Source: Hyaloraphidium curvatum (lineage: Eukaryota; Monoblepharomycota; Hyaloraphidiomycetes; Hyaloraphidiales; Hyaloraphidiaceae). Taken from it: a DNA stretch of 64,000 nt. The translations under genes and the position numbers were made by a program. Shown in pieces: positions 9,082 to 20,546 of this stretch. The notes beneath the pieces are model-generated. The model did not search any database. It worked only from the letters and a program-made list of their open reading frames with translations, and was not told where the DNA came from. Location of the stretch: the NCBI GenBank assembly GCA_025558095.1, contig JAIVFI010000002.1, positions 682,001-746,000 of the forward strand, given 5' to 3'. Every line of letters starts with the position of its first letter. Positions within the stretch are counted from its first letter, which is position 1.

Positions 9082-9675
9082 TTATTGTCTAGCCAAGATC
9101 CACCCATCCATCCAAGTCCAACATCCAACTCCAGGACCAACTCCAACTCGATCCAACGGCTCCAAACACATCCATCCATCCCCAGCAACATACTCTTCCC
9201 CGTCTACTTTGCCCTCTTCGTGTTCTTCTACCTCGTTGTCCTCTTCCTCGACGCCGACTTCCCCATCCTCGGCGCCTTCCGCCGATGGGTGTCCGGGAGT
9301 GGGCGATGGCATGAAGGTCGCTCGACGGCGTTCAGTGGCGTTCAGAGACGCCGAAACGGAGTTGGGCTTCCTACCCTTGGCGGGCGACTGCACAATTCGT
9401 TGTGCGGATGCGATGCCAAGATTGGCCTTCGGTACCAGCGGAGCAGCTGAACCTAGAATCTGGGAGCGCCACGATGCCGGGCCTGGGGTGACCATAGCCG
9501 GGGTCACCCGCTTCTTCCGCGGCTCGGGTATCAATGGCTCCGCGTCCTCTTGCTCGAGAGCGGCCATTTTGCGCTTAAGCACCTTGATCTTCAGTGCCCG
9601 ATTGACCTCCCGCATGCGGCGTTCGAGTTCGCCATCGGAGAGGTCTTCCAGCGGTGTCGGGTCGTCGGCCGACAT
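9082..9675 (-). CDS. hypothetical acidic protein (197 aa) inside the transposon island
   Basis: Open frame with ATG at 9675. The N-terminus (DLSDGELERRMREVNRALK) looks like a short coiled coil. The middle is basic and Pro-rich, followed by an acidic Glu/Val run near residues 135-160. No family is recognised. It resembles the N-terminal helices of some fungal retroelement gag proteins, but no zinc knuckle or pol follows. It may be a gag remnant or a chance ORF; coding status is uncertain. Confidence 0.3.
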   Translation of the reverse strand: MSADDPTPLEDLSDGELERRMREVNRALKIKVLKRKMAALEQEDAEPLIPEPRKKRVTPAMVTPGPASWRSQILGSAAPLVPKANLGIASAQRIVQSPAKGRKPNSVSASLNATERRRATFMPSPTPGHPSAEGAEDGEVGVEEEDNEVEEHEEGKVDGEEYVAGDGWMCLEPLDRVGVGPGVGCWTWMDGWILARQ

Positions 9676-10768
9676 GCCTTAAGCCATGCTCTGGCTACGA
9701 ATGACAATATGAGATTCATATCGTCCCGTGAAGGGAGGAGATGTCACCTGTGCAGTCAGGTCGCGCTATACGGTCGAGGACCCGAAAAGAGCACGCCTTG
9801 AGCAGACTGCAGAGCATACCACATGGTGTCAGCGTCTGCCACGTCCGCTGTCGGCCTGAGCCTACTCACGGAACGTGTTTATGAGCCCGCAATGCCGCAG
9901 CACTGCCCAGTACGGCTTCGGAATTGGAACCGCCTGGCAAAGGGGCAGCCGATTTCGGGTCCGCCGGTGGCGTAAGACATCGCCACTCTCCCAGGATCGG
10001 ATCCGACAGATCCAATCCGCACCTAAGTGCTCCAGCGAAGGCTGGATTCGTACGCGAAAGCTGTAAGCAAAGGCTCGCGAGCGAAAAGGAGGTTGAGGAA
10101 AGGGACTTGGCACGCGAGCGCGCTCAAGTCAACGGGGACCGGAGTCCCCAGGAGTCAGAGATCACGATCACAGATGTATGTAGTCTACGAAGGGCTCGCG
10201 AGCGAATAGGAAGGGCAGCTTACAGCACACGAGGGCCGAAGCCGCAGGACTTAATTCCCCGGAGCCGCAGGACACAGTTCCCCGGACTTCCCTGTCCTTT
10301 GTGGACTTTGAAAGGAAGCCCGTGATGGAGTTCAGCTCATGCATCGAGCTGGCATGCGACGGTGTGAGGACTAGCCCTATCTGTGACTTAGGGTAGAGCG
10401 CTAGCGTGCAGCCCAGAGGCCATGCGCACAAACCCTTGTGCCTCACCGATTCTCACTACAATTACCCTTCGCCGCCTTGAGCCTCGCTCGGTCCTGCTAC
10501 GCCCTCTAGCAGCGCCCTAGGCCAGGATCTGCCCCCGATCCTGACAAAGTGAGAATCGGTCCGTGGAACGCGAGTTTCACGTAAAGCTCGGCTCAACAAG
10601 CGGCGGCGCGGCTACGACCAGGGCTGCGCAGCGTTCCTTTGCGTAGGTCACCGCAAGGACGCAGTTCATTACCTCGAACGTCGAGAAACGAACGATTTGA
10701 CGTCGGGGAAGGTTCGAAAGTTCAGGAATTCGGGGAGGAATTCGTCGGGAAGCAAGGGTGGACGTTGA
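9676..10768. other. non-coding stretch with nested inverted repeats
   Basis: No protein is supported here. A 12-bp inverted repeat (CACCGATTCTCAC at about 10443 and GTGAGAATCGGT at about 10550) encloses a smaller hairpin, AGGATC-TGCCCCC-GATCCT, at about 10517-10535. CTCGCGAGCGAA occurs twice (about 10075 and 10195). The segment precedes the gag of the second gypsy element and may contain its 5' LTR or leader, but no paired LTR was found. Confidence 0.4.
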
Positions 10769-12087
10769 ATGGACTCAGCGCAACCGGCGCATCCTCGCTC
10801 AGACGACGAGGAATCGGACGAAGGAGCCTACGAGAGGCATCAGCAGCGCACTGACGACATCGACGACGTCGCAGGAGGCGTAGGAACGCGCGAGATTGAG
10901 GCGATTTTGCCGGATCAGCGAGAACCCGAACGCGTCGACGAACGCGCCGAAGAACGTCACGAATCCCGCTCGCCACCGCCAAGGAACACAATGGCGAACG
11001 CGAAGCCAGCAAAGCTGCCCGAAATGGCGAAGTTTTCGGGGCAGGCGCGGGATCTAGACAAGTTTTGGACGGAACTCGACTTGCGCCACTGGAACGACCG
11101 CCACTGGAACGACCCCGAGCGCTACGGAACCGAACAGAATCCGACCGCCACTTCTCGGATCATCTTGGCGATCGCGAACATGACCGGCGACGCGTCGGAA
11201 TGGGCTACTCAGAAGTTCAAGACGGGTGAAGTCACGGGCAAGACGTACGCGGAGTTCAAAACAATGGTAAACGAACGATTCGCGGACCCGCTCCTCAAGG
11301 AAAAGGCGCAAAAGAAACTTGATACCATGAAGCAAGGCAACAGGCCGTTCACCAGCTACAAGGAGTGTCAGGGACGCGTAAGCGAGGAACTCCTGACCTT
11401 CAACGGACTTCTGTACCTGCCGAACCGCGAGCTTCAGCTCGAGGTTCTCCAGACCCGCCACGACTCGAAGACGGCCGGACACTTGGGCACCGCGCGCACG
11501 CACGACCTGATCTCGCGCGACTTCTGGTGGCCCAGGATCTGGAACGACGTCAAGAACTACGTGCGGACGTGCGACACTTGCGCGCGCACCAAGGCGCCGA
11601 GGCACGCTCCTTTCGGACACCTGTACCCGCTCCCGATCCCGACCCGCAACTGGAGCTCGATCTCCATGGACTTCATCACCAAACTCCCGGTCTCCAAGGG
11701 CTGGGACTCGATCCTTGTCGTCGTGGACCGGCGATCGCGCCAGACCCATCTCGAGCCCTGTCGAGAGGCCATGACGGCCAAGGAGGTCGCCGAGCTCTAC
11801 GTTCGCGCCGTCTACCGTCATCACGGCATCCCCGACGTTCTCGTCTCCGACCGCGACCCCAAGTTCGTCGCCAAGTTCTGGAAAGAGCTGCACGCGATCC
11901 TGGGGACCAAGCTCAACATGTCATCGGCTTTCCACCCGCAGACCGACGGCATGCCGGAAAATAAGAACCAGACCATCGAGGCGTACCTCAGGAGCTTCAT
12001 CTCGTACCACCAGGACGACTGGGCGGACCTCCTTCCTCTTTGCGAGGCCGCGATCAACAACGCCCGCTCGGCCTCCACCGGAACCTC
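10769..12087 (+). pseudogene. second Ty3/gypsy element: gag fused in frame to integrase, 3' end cut off
   Basis: From ATG 10769 the frame encodes an acidic gag N-terminus and capsid-like region (ATSRIILAIANMTGDASEWA; YAEFKTMVNERFADPLLKEK). Near 11370 it changes to the RNase H-integrase linker (FNGLLYLPNRELQLEVLQ). The H2C2 finger follows, then the DDE core with Asp in SMDFITK, Asp in VSDRDPKF and Glu in TDGMPENKNQ. Zinc knuckle, protease, RT and RNase H are absent, so an internal deletion fused gag to integrase without breaking the frame. At 12087 the sequence stops in the LTR of element B. It belongs to a different gypsy family from elements A and B. Confidence 0.85.
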
Positions 12088-12585
12088 TGCGACGGTCCGG
12101 GTCGGAACCGGGCCTGAAGCTCTAACCCGGCGCGCGAATCCCGCTCGGCTCTTCGGGTCGGATAGGCCCTGAATATGAATAAGCGAACAGCGCTGAAGAT
12201 ACTTGACTGTAGCCGGGGGAAAGAGGTTACGGGATGTCTCCCGGGGTGCGTCCCAAGGGCTCTCAGAACGAGGATCCGGCCGGGCGGGGTTCCGCACGGT
12301 GGTCGAACGACACGGAGAGCACGTAGAGTCAACTGGCGATCAAGATTGTACTGTTACATGTCCCGCTCTTTATATATCCCAGGAGGGTGGCTGTGCCGAG
12401 TCACTTGCGAGTCGCTCGCGAGTCGCTCGCGAGTGACTCGCGAGTCACTCGCGAGTCGATCGCGAGTCGATCGCGAGTCGATCACGAGTCGATCACGAGT
12501 CGATCGCGAGGACCGACGCCTCCACGCCTCCGAACCGAAAATGAAAATACCCTTGTCCGAATGTCAGACGTCCTGTACCTTCGCA
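12088..12585 (-). repeat. 3' LTR of element B (498 bp)
   Basis: Reverse-complement copy of the family LTR: on the plus strand it starts TGCGACGGTCCGGG and ends GTACCTTCGCA. The TATA box lies at about 12369-12378 (plus strand TTTATATATCC). It has the longest palindrome block of the four LTRs. It is preceded, in element sense, by the polypurine-like GGGTGGGGGCG. Confidence 0.92.
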
Positions 12586-12727
12586 CGCCCCCACCCAAAA
12601 GAAGGCGCCGCCCTCGGCGCCACGAAATCGAAGATCCTCCGCGGAGTGACGTCATGCTTGCAGTAGAAGATGTTGAAGGCCGAGGTGGAGACAACAGATG
12701 TTGGAGAGTGTAGGACCGAAGGGTGGC

Positions 12728-13993
12728 TTAGGCGTCCTCAAAGTCGACGTCGGCGTCCGCCTCGTCGTCGCTCGGCGGCGGGGCGCGGAGCCGGCGGGTA
12801 AAGCCGAGAGCGAAGGCGGCATGCACGGCTGAGCCGTCCGCGGCCGAGGGGGTGTAGACCGGGGGCATGGTCGACTTGTAGGGAGCGGCCGGGATGTCGT
12901 CGTACAGGGCGGCCAAGAGGCCGTCGTCCTGCGAGACGATGGAGGAGGCGTCGCTGCTGGACACGCTCTCGGGGCGAGGAGCTGGAGGTTGCATATCCCC
13001 AGCCTCATCGTCGGAGGTGACGAGGTCCTCGTCCTTGACGCGGCCGACCGGCGTGGAGGTGACCACGGCGGGCGTCGTTTGCCCCGCCAGGGGAGCCACT
13101 TGATTGCCGAGGAAGCGACGCAGGAGGGCCCGTTGCTCGTCGGCGGTCTTGGTGAAGTGCTCGCGCTGCGCGTTCAGGCCGGCCGTGAGGAGCGTGGTGT
13201 GGTCTTGAGCTGAAAGCATGAGCTGCTTGTGCTGCTCCGACCCAAATCGCTGCAGATGGGCCGCCAGGACGCTCTTGAGGTCGGCCGCAAACTCCGCCAT
13301 GGGGCCATTGTTGTGACGGGCGAGATTGGTCTCGACGACGGTCTCGATGGTGGTTTCGAGGTTGGCCCCGGTCTGAGCAACCAGCCCGGCGAGGGAAGAG
13401 CCGAACTCCCTCAACTCCTCGATGGTAGCTTCGTCCACCAGGAGAATGCCGTTGAAGTTCTGACGTTGAGCCTCGAGCACCAACGCAAGCCGGTCGAGCT
13501 GCGTCTCGATGGCACCGAGACGAGCGTCGTCGGTCCGGCGCAAGGCGGTGACGGCGAACTCAAGTTCGCGGTGGCGGCCACTGAGGACCACCTGGAGCTC
13601 GTCACGCTGCTGGCGGATCTGGGCGTCCAGGCGGGCCTCTTGCTGCTCGAGCGTCGCCGTTACGCGGTCAAGAGCGTGCTGCTCCAGGTTGCCGACATTG
13701 ACGAGGGTGTTGAGCACCGGGTGGAGTGCGTCGAGGGCTGCGCGGATGGGCATGACCGCGGAGAAGGCGGCCTGCTCGACCTTGTGCAAGTGGGCCGTCG
13801 TCTGGGAGTGTCTGACGTCGAGGTCGGCCCGGAGGTCGTCCAGCCGGGTCGAGAGGGAGGCAAGCGCCGACCGATAGTCCGGGGGTACGACGCCAGGCAA
13901 CGCAGCGACGGGCGCAGTCGCCGGCGGCGGCGCCGTGGCCACATGCGGCCGGCGGGGCCGCAGGTTGTGGCCGGCAGTCGTGGGGGTCGCCAT
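12728..13993 (-). CDS. 421-aa coiled-coil accessory ORF, copy 3 (element B)
   Basis: Intact 421-codon frame on the minus strand, same sense as gag-pol, located between the accessory promoter and the 3' LTR. It has the Ala variant in GANLETT, as copy 2 does. Predicted by eye as a soluble, largely helical protein with an acidic tail. No homologue is recognised. Expression is expected from its own TATA-containing promoter (CTTATATGG on the plus strand at about 14062-14070). Confidence 0.85.
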   Translation of the reverse strand: MATPTTAGHNLRPRRPHVATAPPPATAPVAALPGVVPPDYRSALASLSTRLDDLRADLDVRHSQTTAHLHKVEQAAFSAVMPIRAALDALHPVLNTLVNVGNLEQHALDRVTATLEQQEARLDAQIRQQRDELQVVLSGRHRELEFAVTALRRTDDARLGAIETQLDRLALVLEAQRQNFNGILLVDEATIEELREFGSSLAGLVAQTGANLETTIETVVETNLARHNNGPMAEFAADLKSVLAAHLQRFGSEQHKQLMLSAQDHTTLLTAGLNAQREHFTKTADEQRALLRRFLGNQVAPLAGQTTPAVVTSTPVGRVKDEDLVTSDDEAGDMQPPAPRPESVSSSDASSIVSQDDGLLAALYDDIPAAPYKSTMPPVYTPSAADGSAVHAAFALGFTRRLRAPPPSDDEADADVDFEDA

Positions 13994-14361
13994 GGGAGAC
14001 GGTAGCGGCGAGGTCGACGTTGGGTGCGTAGTCCGCGGCCGCGGCCTCCTGTGGTCCGCCGCTTATATGGTGCGAAGCGCAGGCAACTCGCGAGTGCATC
14101 GCAAGTCGCTCGCGAGTGACTTGCGAGCGACTCGCGAGTGACTCGCGAGTCACTTGCGAGTCAACCGCGAGCCAACCGCGAGTCAACCGCGAGTCAACTG
14201 CGAGTCGAGTCGACCGCGAGTTCGCCCGCACACCGGGTCACCAGTCCCCGCCACGGGGGACGGGGCGCGAGCGAGGGCCGTACGCCATTGCGTCGACGAA
14301 AGCGCTCGCGGGGGATCGCGACGTAGGGTCCAGAAGAGCTGGGGGGATCTCCGCGCCTGTC
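13994..14361. promoter_or_regulatory. bidirectional palindrome-rich promoter, element B
   Basis: Inverted copy of 5230-5597. It carries GAGTGACTCGCGAGTCACTTGCGAG-type arrays at about 14085-14215 and the TATA-like box for the minus-strand ORF at about 14062-14070. It separates the ATG of the 421-aa ORF (13993, minus) from the ATG of the zinc-finger gene (14362, plus). Confidence 0.65.
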
Positions 14362-15347
14362 ATGAGTGCGGAGCTGCCGAACGTCGTCCCGCCGAGTTCG
14401 TGGTTCGAGGTTCGGTTGCCGACCTTCGACGTCCTGCTGTGCACCAAGGTAAGAGCGTAGCGGCGTGGTCCTCGAACGGGAGCTCAGCGCCGCGCCAGGA
14501 GGACGACGTGGTCGACCGCTTCCTGCAACTGGTGCGTCTGGCCGCCATGCGCGGGATGTTGCCGCTGGCCGAAGAGGCTGGGAACGTCGTTGTCGAGGTC
14601 CGAGTGCTCCGTCGGCTCGTCGCCGAGCTGCGCGAGGCCGGCGGGACCGCCAAGCTGCGCGAGGCTGGCGGGGCCAGAGGCAACGACCCGATCGCGGCCG
14701 CGGCCGCAACCCGGACCTCCGGCGTCTTCCTGCCGGCGATGTCGTCGAAGGGTGCGCCTTCCGTCGGCGAGGGCGAGTCGGCGGCGGACTCGAGGGAGGA
14801 GCTCGAGGCGGCCGACGAAGTCCCCGTGCTGTCAGTCACGCTTCATGCGCCCTCTTGGGAGCTGGACCACTTAGGCGACTTCGAGGCCGCCACTGAACAA
14901 GGGAGCGCCTTCCAGACGGCCCAAACGGCAACTTCAGGTAAAGACGAGGGGCATGTGGTGCAGCGCGGGGAGGCCCGGGAGCAGATTGCGCAGGTGAACG
15001 GCTCGACGGGAGTACGCCCCACAAGCGCTGATCGTCACTGAATGTGCCAGATGAAGAAGTCGTCGCCGGTCTGGGGCTTGAAGGCGGAACGGGTGACGAA
15101 GAAGGTCCCTGATGCCGTGCCGGCAGGCTCCTTCCTCCGATGGAAGATTGCCGGAACGTACGCCGGCGAACTGTACCGGAGCCCCACCAAGGGCGAAGTG
15201 GCGGTATGCTCGTTCCCGTGGTGCCATCTGGTAAAGCACAAGGCTAAGGGCCTCCTGGGCAATCTGAACACGCATTTTCAGTCCGGGTATCACAAGTTGG
15301 CGTTCGAGGGGGTCGAGGATAGGCTCGAGGTAGTACGTCGGGTTTGA
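14362..15347 (+). CDS. antisense three-exon zinc-finger-like gene in element B (292 aa)
   Basis: It runs opposite to gag-pol. Exons are 14362-14448 (29 codons), 14499-14993 (165 codons) and 15051-15347 (98 codons plus stop). Introns are 14449-14498 (GTAAGA...CCAG) and 14994-15050 (GTGAAC...CACTGAAT...CCAG). All junctions are phase 0 and total length is a multiple of three. Residues about 30-90 form helices rich in Val/Leu/Arg (VVVEVRVLRRLVAELREAG). The middle is Ala/Gly/Ser-rich and acidic. Exon 3 is basic and carries CSFPWC...GLLGNLNTHFQSGYH, a C2H2/BED-like finger. No ATG exists in the long 5' open frame, so the spliced ATG is the best start. Antisense genes in this position are known from some plant Tat-lineage elements; I know of none described in fungi. 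Confidence 0.68.
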
Positions 15348-15417
15348 GTCAGTGAAAAGCCGGGGATCGGAGCACAGAGATGGTAGTGCTGTGACCGGAT
15401 AGACGCCGTTGGTGTTA

Positions 15418-18400
15418 CTAGCGACGCCGAGTCCGCATGCGCCTGGGGAGACCCGTCGGGAGCTGGAGACCAACGCGATCGGCATAGGCGCGGACGATCC
15501 CTATGGCGCCGTGCAACATGTCCAGAGGGAGCTTGGTCGTGCGAGCGAAGCCCCGCCACTTGACCTCGAACTTGAGTCCGTGACCCTGGCCCTCGTGGCC
15601 GACGATGTCCTCGACGGTGTACTCCTGCTCGTTCCCAAGCGCGTTCTCGACCTCGATTTCCTCTTCGAACTCGTTCACCGGTTCCGAGAGATCGAGCTCT
15701 TCACCGGCGGCGAGCTCCGGGGCGCGTGCGTTCCACGAGCGCGCGTTGAAGGTGGCCGACTCCCAAGGCTTGTAGCGCGCCAGCCGGTCCACATGCACAG
15801 TGGTGACGTGGTCGGTCTCGTAGACGTGTCTACACTTCCAGGTGAGCTCGGTGTGGCCTGACTCCTCGATGCGGTAGGGCCCAAGATAACGAGAGACGAA
15901 CTTGCCCGGCTCGCCCTTGCGCGGTCGTTCTGGTCCCCAGATGAGCACGAGGTCGCCGGGGCGGAAGGTAATCGGAAGCCGGGTAGCGTTGGCCTTGGCG
16001 TTCCGAGTCTCCGCCGCTGCGGCCATCTTCTCGGCCACCAGGTCGTAGGCCGCACGAAGCTGCGCCACGAGCTCCACGACGTAGGTCCGCCGGCGCTCAT
16101 CCTCTGTCTTCTTGTCCTCCTCGTCGCTGGCCCGCAGGTGCACTGGCTCGCGAATCTCGGTCTCGTCGTAAAGTAGGTCGAGCGGAATACGAGCATCCCG
16201 ACCATGCATCAGAAAGAACGGAGTTTCGCCGGTCGTCGCGTGGATGGAGGTCCGGAAGGCAAAGATGACCCCCACGATGTCCTCGTCCCATGTCTGGTAG
16301 TTCTTGGAGACCGCTGCGCTCAGGGCGTCGATGATCCACCGGTTCGGGCGCTCCGCGAGGGAAGCCCTGGGATGCCCAACCGTGACCAGGCCCCGGTTGA
16401 TGCCGAGTAGCTTGAGCAGGTACTCCATGTAATGGTTGTCCAGGTTCGAGGCGTTGTCGTGGTGAATCCGCTTCGGAAGACCGTGCTCGAGAATCCATCG
16501 CGTATAGAGCAGCTTCGCCGTCGTCGGCCCAGAGAGGTCCGGAGTCGGATACGCCGCGACCCATTTAGTGAACGGATCGTAGACGACGAGAAGGTACTTG
16601 TTGCCGCGGGGCGTGGCCGGATTGATCTCGCCGATGTAGTCGATGTAGATGTCCTCGTTGGGACCTGTGAGAGGAACCGATTTCAGTAAGCCCTGGTTCG
16701 ATACCGAAGGCATCTTCCGGGTCATGCATGTAAGGCAGGCTCGCGTCCAGCGGCGAACGTCGTGCGCCATGCCGACCCAATATACGCGGCGCCGCAGATT
16801 GCTGTACGCCCGGTGTCGCCCGACGTGCCCGCTCAGGGGATCGTCGTGCGCACGTTGCAGGTAGGCCTCCCTCAGCTCGTGCGGTATCACGAGCTGGGTG
16901 ACCGGGATACGACGGGTACCAGTCGCGAGTACATCGCGCCGGCAGAGCACGCCGTCCGTAGCGAGGAAGTACTGCTCGCCGTACTTCTTGCAGAATTTGG
17001 CCAGATTCACGTTGGGAGGGAGCTCCCCGTCTCGCACGAAGCGGATCAGCGCGCTGGTCTCGACGTCGGCTTCTTGCACTTTGCGCAAGGCATCCCGGGA
17101 TCTGACGTCGGCAAGGTCAATAGCACTGATGCCCCCGACATCGGGTAGCACCTCAAGCAGTGCCGGATGAAGGAACGCCAGGTCTCGCTCAGGCACGTCT
17201 GCCGGGTCGACCTGTGCGTTCGTCGTTGGGATCGGCAGGAGGATCTGCGTCTCCGGTGCCGCAGCCTCGGGCAGGGTCCCCGGATCGCTCCACAGGGTTC
17301 CCTCCACTGCGGCAACCGTGGCCGGGAACTCCGTGCCAGACAGCACTCGCTCCATTGATTCACAATTGACTGAGGAACCCGCAGTAGCTCGTCCCGAGTC
17401 TGACTCGGTGACTGGGGTTGACGAAGAACGGGAAGTCTGACCGAGATCACTCCCGGAGAGGAATCCGGGCGCCCGTCCCCCCCCAGAAAAAGAAGAAAAA
17501 GGCAAGGGGTCGGGAGGGTTTGGGGGCCAAAAGGCAGGGATGTCCAAGATTTCCTCGGGGTCGCCCATAGGCACGTCCTCGTCGGGCGACGGCGCCACGA
17601 GCTGACGAGACAGGAAGTCGGCGTTGGAGTTCGCTTTGCCCGAGCGATGGATGATCTGGAACCTGAAGTCCGAGAGCCGGAGGATCCAGCGCTGTAGGCG
17701 GCCCGGCTTGGAGGTCTCCAAGAGCCATTTGAGGGCGCTATGGTCGGTGACCACCTCAAACTCGTCCCCGATCAAATACGCCCGGAAATGCTCGCATGCC
17801 CAAACAACGGCCAGGGCTTCGCGCTCCCGAGTGTCCCACTTGCGCTCGTTCGGCTGCAGAGCGCGGCTGGCGTAGGCGATGACGTACTCCTTGCCATCGG
17901 AGTCCCGCTGGCTGAGCACCGCGCCGAGGCCGATATCGCTGGCATCCGTGAACAAGACGAAGCGCTTGGAAAAGTCGGGGCGACGGAGCACGGGCGCCGA
18001 CGTAAGCCGTTCCTTTAGCATACGGAAGGCGGCCTCGCATGCGTCGTCCCAGGCCCGAGAGACCGAGACGCCGTCCTGCGTCAGGCGGGTGAGCGGGCTG
18101 GCAATGTTGGCGTAGCCGGCAATGAAGGGGCGATAGTAGTTGGAGAGGCCGAGAAACGATTGGAGCTCCTTCTTGGTCGTTGGGCGGGGGAACTGGTCCA
18201 CCGCGCGGGTCTTCTCGGGGTCGACCTTGAGGCCGTCGGCGGTGACGTAATGCCCGAGGTATTTGACCTCGCGGCGGAAGAACTTGCATTTGGCCAGCTT
18301 CAGAGTCATCCCGGCCTCGCGCAGTCGGTCAAAGAGGAGCTCCAGGTGCACGAGGTGCTCGTCGACCGTCTGCGAGAAGATAATGATGTCGTCGATGAAG

Positions 18401-20546
18401 ACCACCAAGCAGTACCACTGGAGGCCGGCGAGGAGCTCGTCCGAGCAAAGGTTGCAGGAGCGTTGGTAAAGCCCATGGCCATCCGCTCCCACTGGTAGAG
18501 ACCGCGGTGCGTCGTGAAGGCCGTCTTTTCCTTGTCCTCGTCGGCCACCTCCACGTGCCAAAAGCCGGAGCGGATGTCGCAAACGCTCCACACCTTGGCC
18601 GCGCTGAGGAGAGCGAGAGTGTCGCTTGGGTTCTTCATCGGGTAGACGTCGCGCTTGGTGGCGGCGTTGAGCTTCCGGTAATCGATCACCAGGCGCCATT
18701 CGCCCGAGCCGTGCCCTTTTGGCACCATGATGCAGGGCGTGGCCCAGGGGCTTCGCGAGGGGACGACTACGCCCTGCACGAGCAGGTCGTCGATGATCTT
18801 GTCCATTTCCCCGCGAAGCCGGAACGGGGTCCGGTACGGCATCTGGTGGATCGGCTTGAGGTCGCCCGTGTCGATCCGGAAGCGATGGTTGCGCAGCTTG
18901 CCGATCCAAGGACCAAACACGTCCCGGTAGCGGTCGCAGAGCTTATGGAAACGAGGTTTGTCCCCCTCGCTCAGGATCGTTTGGTCCATCTTGAGCTCGA
19001 TAGCCTCGACCGGAGGAGGCTCCACGCCGGGAGGCTGAGGTGGTCCAATCGATCCCGGCGAGGGCACCGCGAACAGATCGATGGTCTCCTCGACCGTGAG
19101 CGTGGATTCGGCCGGTTCGGTGTGGGGCAGCTCGGGCTCCAGCATCGAGATCTGCGCGGGAGCCAGATACGTGGGCGGTTCCGGAGCGAGAAATCCAGGA
19201 ATCCGCACGCGGAAGCGGCCGAGGTGGGTGCCCGGGCCGATCGTGACCGGTGTCGTCCCGTAGTTGCGGATGAGAATCGGCAGCCGACCGTCTCTGTCGG
19301 GCGTCGCCGACGGGATGATGAAGAGGCGATCGAACGGCGAAGTGTTCGGCGTCTCGATGACCCCTGTCAAGTCCATCTCCACGACGGTCGCCAAGGGAGT
19401 CGTCGGGGCCAGCTCAGCGGTGATCGAGACGTCCTCGTTGGGGTAGACCGTGATGGAGGTGGTTGAATGGAGCGGGGCGACCAGGTGTGATCCGAAGAGC
19501 GGTCGCGCAACAATGTGCATTGGCACGACGACCCCCTCCGGATCGTCCTTGAAATAGAGGACCGGCGTCTCCCAGTCCATCTGAACGCGTAGGGCGGAGA
19601 GCCAAGGGGTGCCGAGGATCACGTCGTCCATGAGACCGTCCATGATGGCGACGTCCATGACGCAGTGTTGATTCCCGACCAGGATGTCCATCTTAGCAAC
19701 TCCGCGGACCCACATGGTTCCGCCGGCCGCGGCCGTGCTGAGGGTGCCGAGTGTCCATGGTTTGATCGGTGGCGACGGGTGGATCCGGCAGAAGAAGGAC
19801 GACCGAACCGCCACCACTGAGGCACCGGAGTCGACGAGGGCCGCGGGGGTATTCACGCCGTTGACCCATGCCGAAACGCGTGCCGCCTGATAGTGGAACT
19901 GCACTTGCGAAGTCCACGTCCAGCGATCCGGCGGAGGGGCGACCGGAGCAGGTGGCCGCGGGCGAGGCCGAGGGCCAGGCAGCGGTGGTCGTGCGTAGGC
20001 GGAAGGAGGAGGGGGCCTTTCGAAAGGTCCGGGAACGGCGCGGACGGTCGGGCCCTCGTGCATAGGTGCATCCGCTGATCCCGCGTCCGCATCCTGTGCC
20101 GCCGGTTCACCGTTTCCCACGACCTCGACCGAGCCGGGCGACGCCGAATCCGCTGCCGGCGGCGGGGCCAGGGTCTCGTCGATCGGCATGAGCGCCTCCC
20201 GCTGCTGACGAACGGCGGCCTGTCGAGCTGCCTCCGCCTCGAGGAAGAGGATGTACTCCGTGCCCCCGAAGGGCCAATGATGAACGTGGTCCTCCGCCGT
20301 CGGTTCATCGGTCGCGGAATCCGACAACTCCGGCGATCCGCCAGGAGATGAAGGGTCCGTGCCGTCCGGCAGCGGGGAAGTTCCAGGAAGAGGTTCCACA
20401 TGTGGTTCAAGAGCTTGGATCTCTGCCCCCCTATGGCCGTGCGGCACTGAGGGCAAAGCTAGTTTTTTGGCATCGAAGGGGTGTTGCCGAGGCGAGACTT
20501 CCAGTTGAGTGGGCGGCGGTTGGCATTCTTCTCCAACTCCCAGCAC
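15418..20546 (-). pseudogene. pol of element B: protease, RT, RNase H, integrase, chromodomain, with RT frame change
   Basis: The first open frame (20546-18306) overlaps the end of gag by 88 nt in the -1 frame, so it is probably made by frameshifting. It has the protease motif LVDSGAS (near 19840) and the first half of RT (WRLVIDYRKLN; MGFTNAPATF near 18470). The second frame (to 15418) resumes with DELLAGLQWY and carries the RT active site FIDDIIIFS, RNase H (VLFTDASDIGLG; VTDHSALKWLL), integrase H2C2 and DDE (Asp IYIDYIG, Asp HHDNAS, Glu LAERPNR) and a chromodomain (VEDIVGHE...KWRGF). The switch near 18455 is a second -1 shift inside a conserved RT block, most simply a mutation. A 60-residue Ser/Pro-rich linker separates RNase H from integrase. 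Confidence 0.85.

Noticed and set aside
10340..10560. tRNA gene candidate near the inverted repeat
   Set aside because: The stems do not form a cloverleaf with an anticodon arm and T-loop; only a simple hairpin is supported.
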